Assembly (NCBI GenBank): GCA_900318835.1
Contig: ONLW01000023.1
Location: 1-47,091 of the forward strand
DNA from: an uncultured Bacteroidales bacterium
GTDB lineage: Bacteria; Bacteroidota; Bacteroidia; Bacteroidales; P3
Direction of reading: 5' to 3'
Length of the DNA: 47,091 bases
Shown: in pieces, positions 43,294 to 47,091 of the stretch
How the letters are laid out: each line of letters starts with the position of its first letter
Numbering within the stretch: the first letter of the stretch is position 1
Translations under genes and position numbers: made by a program
Notes under the pieces: generated by a model
Told to the model about the DNA's origin: nothing
Database searches by the model: none
What the model saw: only the letters and a program-made list of their open reading frames with translations

Positions 43294-46200
43294 ATCGTGA
43301 GCCGCGCCACCGCACCTCCAACATTGGAGAGTAGTATGACGTTTCACCAAGTAAACGCACCTGTCACCGTTCCCTGTGGTTCGCTGGTTGCCTATCAGTC
43401 CGATGACTACTGGGGCGACCACTTCAGCACCATCGACGACGACTGCCCCAGAACCCTCACCCTCGCCGCCAACGACGCGGCGAAGGGCAGCGTGGCGGTG
43501 GCTACGCCGCTGCCCGACGGCACTGTCGACAACGGCAACGGAACCTATAATATCCCCAAGGACTCCACCGTCACCCTGACGGCTACGCCCAACGCGGACT
43601 ACCATTTCATCGGCTGGATGGAGGCCGACACGGTCTACAGTCACACGGCCGACACGGTGGTCACCCTGTCGGGCAACCGTACGCTCACCGCCGTATTCTC
43701 CGATGAGTTCGTCTACAACAGCCTTCGCTACCGCTTCAACGCCGACGGCATCTCCGTCACTCTTATTGGCCATGTCGACAGCACTTCTGCCACCGGCACA
43801 CTGACCATCCCCGAAAGCGTGAATTGTGGTGGCACCGACTACGCCGTCACCGCCATCGGGGACCGGGCTTTCTTTTATTGCGGCGGCATCACCGGTAGCC
43901 TCACCATTCCAAACTCCGTCACTTCCATCGGAAACCATGCTTTCAGTAATTGCTCCGGCTTCACCGGCAACCTCACCCTAGGCAACTCCGTTACCACTAT
44001 CGGAGAAGATGCTTTTGAATCCTGCAGCGGCTTCACCGGCAGGCTCACCCTAGGCACCTCCGTTACTACTATCGGGGCAGGCGCATTTTCTCTCTGCCAC
44101 GGCTTCACCGGTATCCTCACCATTCCCAACTCCGTCACCTCCATCGGAGACAATGCTTTCTATTTTTGCAAAGAATTCAGCGGCATCGAGAGCCGAGCCA
44201 CCGCCCCCCCAACACTGGGTGGAAGTATGGCGTTTTTCTATGTAAACCCACCCGTCATCGTCCCCTGCGGTTCGCTGGCCACCTATCAGGCCGCTGCCGG
44301 CTGGGGCGACCACTTCACCACTATTGGCGAAGACTGCCACAACTACAATGTGGTTCATGCACAGTACTATTCTGACCCCGACGACCGCGACAGTCCATAC
44401 ACAATGGTGTATTGGGGCATTGAGCAGACCGATGACTTCGAGACCGGCGACTTCAGCAAGAACCTTTGGCAGATGGGCGCGCTCCATCCTTGGGTTATCT
44501 GCGACACTGTCTCCCACGGCGGCACCTACTGCATGGTGAGCGGCATCAAAGGAATAAACGCTGCGTCGTCATCCATGGAGGTGATGTTGAACATTCCCCA
44601 GAACGACACGATAAGTTTCTACGCCAAGATCAGTTGCGAAACAGACAGGGACGAAGGCTATTTCTACATCGATGGTGTCCAAAAGGAAAGCTGGACGGGC
44701 GAAGGAGTCTGGACGAAGTATCAATATCCTGTCACCGCCGGTTTGCATACTTTCAAATGGAAATACGAGAAAGACAATAGCGGCGCAGAAGGCGACGATT
44801 GCCTCTATATTGACGACATCTCCTTCTACCGCATCGCCTCGCCCACTGTGCCGTTCGACCCGAGCGCGACTCCGAGCACTGATTTGTTCGACATCTATCG
44901 TGCCAAAGTTGATGGTACCGACCTTACGCTTCTCGCCGAAGACTACGACAGTCGCTATTATCTCGATTCCACCTGGACCAGCCTCGCTGGGGGCGATTAT
45001 AAATATGGTGTCACCTATGCCAACGACACCCTCTTCGTTTGGTCGAATAGTCTGTCGAAACCGCTATCGAGTATTGTCGTGAACCCCGGCACCCTCGATC
45101 TGGGTTATCGTCCCGCTGGCTATTGGATGCGTCCCTACACATTCACCCTTACCAACATAGGCACTGAAGCCCAGATTACCAACATACAACTCCAGGGTAC
45201 CGGCAGCAGTGCTTTGGGATTGGACTTGGGCAACCTCACGCTTCCTCTCTCCCTCGGACAGAATGACAGCGTAACGCTCGGCATCACATGGGACAACCAA
45301 CCCGACTCCGTGAACTGTACCCTGAACGTTGCCTATAATACTGATAACGGCTCTGGTTCCGTCAACTTTGCGGTTATGGCGGAGGTCTATGAGCCAGCCA
45401 TCGGCGACGTGTGGGAGTTGCCCAAACCAGTGGACAACTATCCTTATATCGAAACCCTGTCCGCCAGCACCATCCCGCTCCGCGGCAATTACGTCTTGCC
45501 CGACACCACCCTCCTGGACGGCAACGATGTGGTGTATAAACTTGAATTCAACAAAGACGTCCTTCTGACTGCCAGTGTCACCTCCGGCAAGAATGGCAAG
45601 GTGGCGCTGTACACCGAGGACTTCTATGGTGAAGGGGGGCCTGGGGCCACTAACAATTATATAGACACCAAAAATACTGGTCCCTTCGAAGTTCAACTTG
45701 GCGAGGGTACTGCCTCTTCAGGTTACCTGCCGTTCTACTGCTTTTACAACTACTCTATGAGCCAGCAGCTCTTTTTAGCTGAGGAACTCATGGCGGCCGG
45801 TGTGACCCAAGCTGAGATGAATAGCCTCAGTTGGTACTGCAATAGCACCAATGGCAAACAGCAGAGCAATATCACCATCTGGATGGCCAATGTGGATGAC
45901 AACGTCATCAGCGGCAACTCCGTGCCAACCAGTGGCATGAGCAAAGTTTATACTGGCAACATAACCCCTGTTGCCAATCAATGGAATGAGTTTGTCTTCA
46001 ACGAAGGCACTTTCTCCTGGGACGGATACAGCAACATCCTTGTTTCCGTACAGCGTAACAATGGTGCCTGGGATCCGGGCGTCAAATGGCGAGTCGGTAG
46101 CCAGAACTTTATTTGTAGTGGTTATTCCTACACTGACTCCGAGGGCCCTTACAACATGGAGTCCAACTCCTATGTCTTTAGCTCTTCTAGCAATACCAGT

Positions 46201-47091
46201 AACAATCGTGCCAACATCATCTTTAAGTCGGACAGTCAACGTCACTTAAGAGACATCTCCCCTGAAATCGACAGCCTCCTCCTCCTTCCCGGCACCTATT
46301 ATCTGGTCGTCTCCTCAACGAGCAACGATTTCACTGTATCCATCAACGCGGAATCGCTGCCTTGTCCCGACACAGCCATCGTGATCGCCCCTGCCAAAGG
46401 TCTCACCGAAGTCAATGAGTTCAATACTAAACTCGTTTGGATGCTCGGCGACTACACCACGCAATACTGCCTGCTCTTCGGCACTGACCCCAACAACTTA
46501 GACACCCTCGTGCCTTGGACCCGAGACTTGAAGGGCCGATACCTCTTCAACCATCCTCTCAACCCCTGCACCACCTATTATTGGCAAGTGGGCGAACGTA
46601 ACGACGGTTGTCCCGTCGGTGTTTTCAGCAAGGTATGGAGTTTCACCACGATCATGCGACAGAGAATGATAAGCACCACCTCCAACCCAACGGAGGGAGG
46701 TTCTGTCACTGGCGGCGGCACATATGTTCATGGCACCACCGCCACCCTGATTGCCACGCCGGCCAACTGCTACCACTTCACTGGCTGGAGCAACGGCCTC
46801 ACCAACGACACCATTCATATCGTTGTCGACCGCGATAGCACTGTCACCGCCCTCTTTGAGCAAAACGCCCCGTTGCAGGGTGACACCACGGCTGTGACCT
46901 GCGACCAGTTCAGCTGGTACGGTACAACCTATACTGCTTCCGCCGAACCGACACATGACTTTACCAACGCCGCTGGCTGCGACAGCACGGTAACCCTGCA
47001 TCTGACCGTCAACTACAGCAATACCGGTGACACCAACGCCATAGTCTGCGACCAGTTCAGCTGGTACGGCACAACCTACACGGCTTCCACC
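42607..47091 (+). CDS. BspA-like surface protein, C-terminal part after frameshift, incomplete at window end
   Basis: The frame is open from just after a TGA at 42604 to the last base (about 1,495 codons) and has no credible start of its own; the first in-frame ATG is 42694. In order: nine and a half LRR units (to 43293); a linker ending VPCGSLVAYQSDDYWGDHF; an InlB/bacterial-repeat-like domain (about 43460-43700, LTATPNADYHFIGWME); a second LRR block of four units (43897-44184); a jelly-roll-like domain (from 44430, TDDFETGDFSKNLWQMG); a fibronectin-like segment; an Ig-like domain; another InlB-like repeat (about 46670-46860, LIATPANCYHFTGWSNG); and CDQFSWYGTTYTAS repeats at the end. A T9SS sorting domain is expected beyond the window but is not seen. 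Confidence 0.75.
43897..44184 (+). repeat. Second array of four 72-bp leucine-rich-repeat units
   Basis: Exactly 4 x 72 bp, encoding SLTIPNSVTSIGNHAFSNCS-type units. All are full length, in contrast to the first array. Confidence 0.85.

Noticed and set aside
42655-43938. 427-codon open frame on the minus strand across the LRR region
   Set aside because: It is the antisense of the repeat array; the repeated composition keeps it open. The plus-strand frame has LRR and InlB-type domains and continues to the window end.
1-47091. tRNA, rRNA, integrase, transposase or defence-system genes
   Set aside because: None seen on either strand; reading frames and spacers are accounted for by the listed features.

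Overview
The window looks like a chromosome segment of an uncultured gut- or rumen-type member of the Bacteroidales (phylum Bacteroidota). Evidence: the str-S10-spc-alpha ribosomal supercluster has the Bacteroidota order with no tuf between fusA and rpsJ. Several promoters match the Bacteroidota TTTG / TAnnTTTG consensus with 19-20 bp spacing. Secreted proteins end in type IX secretion (T9SS) sorting domains of both type A and type B. A TPP-riboswitch-controlled TonB receptor/PnuC-type transporter/thiamine pyrophosphokinase operon is also typical of the phylum.

Layout. 1-1.6 kb: an AT-rich lipoprotein gene and a small outer-membrane-barrel-like gene. 1.7-5.6 kb (minus strand): TPP riboswitch, TonB receptor, PnuC-family transporter, thiamine pyrophosphokinase, a thiamine scavenging unit. 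5.6-10.8 kb (minus): recQ followed 2 nt later by a type B T9SS adhesin-like protein. 10.8-12.6 kb (plus): kdsD and lptB, overlapping by ATGA, both for LPS. 12.8-13.9 kb (minus): a membrane/AraC-type HTH gene split by one in-frame TAG. 13.9-14.8 kb: a long noncoding stretch with a dispersed repeat and a perfect 19-bp hairpin. 14.8-22.1 kb (plus): two large type A T9SS proteins whose genes overlap by ATGA. 22.6-41.1 kb (plus): 31 genes from rpsL to rplQ with fusA, secY, map, infA, rpmJ and rpoA, bounded by a consensus promoter and a strong terminator. 41.4-47.1 kb (plus): a very large BspA-like leucine-rich-repeat surface protein gene, frameshifted inside its repeat tract and running off the window end.

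The strongest unexplained signals are: (i) a palindromic intergenic repeat family in three copies (about 14.05, 22.2 and 41.2 kb), two of which flank the ribosomal cluster; (ii) an 8-bp loss inside a 13-unit, 72-bp repeat array that switches reading frame; (iii) the TAG-split regulator; (iv) the 19-bp hairpin, whose first arm can also fold on itself; (v) simple 14-bp repeats of an intergenic type built in frame into the thiamine pyrophosphokinase gene. I found no CRISPR array, tRNA, rRNA, transposase or recognisable novel defence system.
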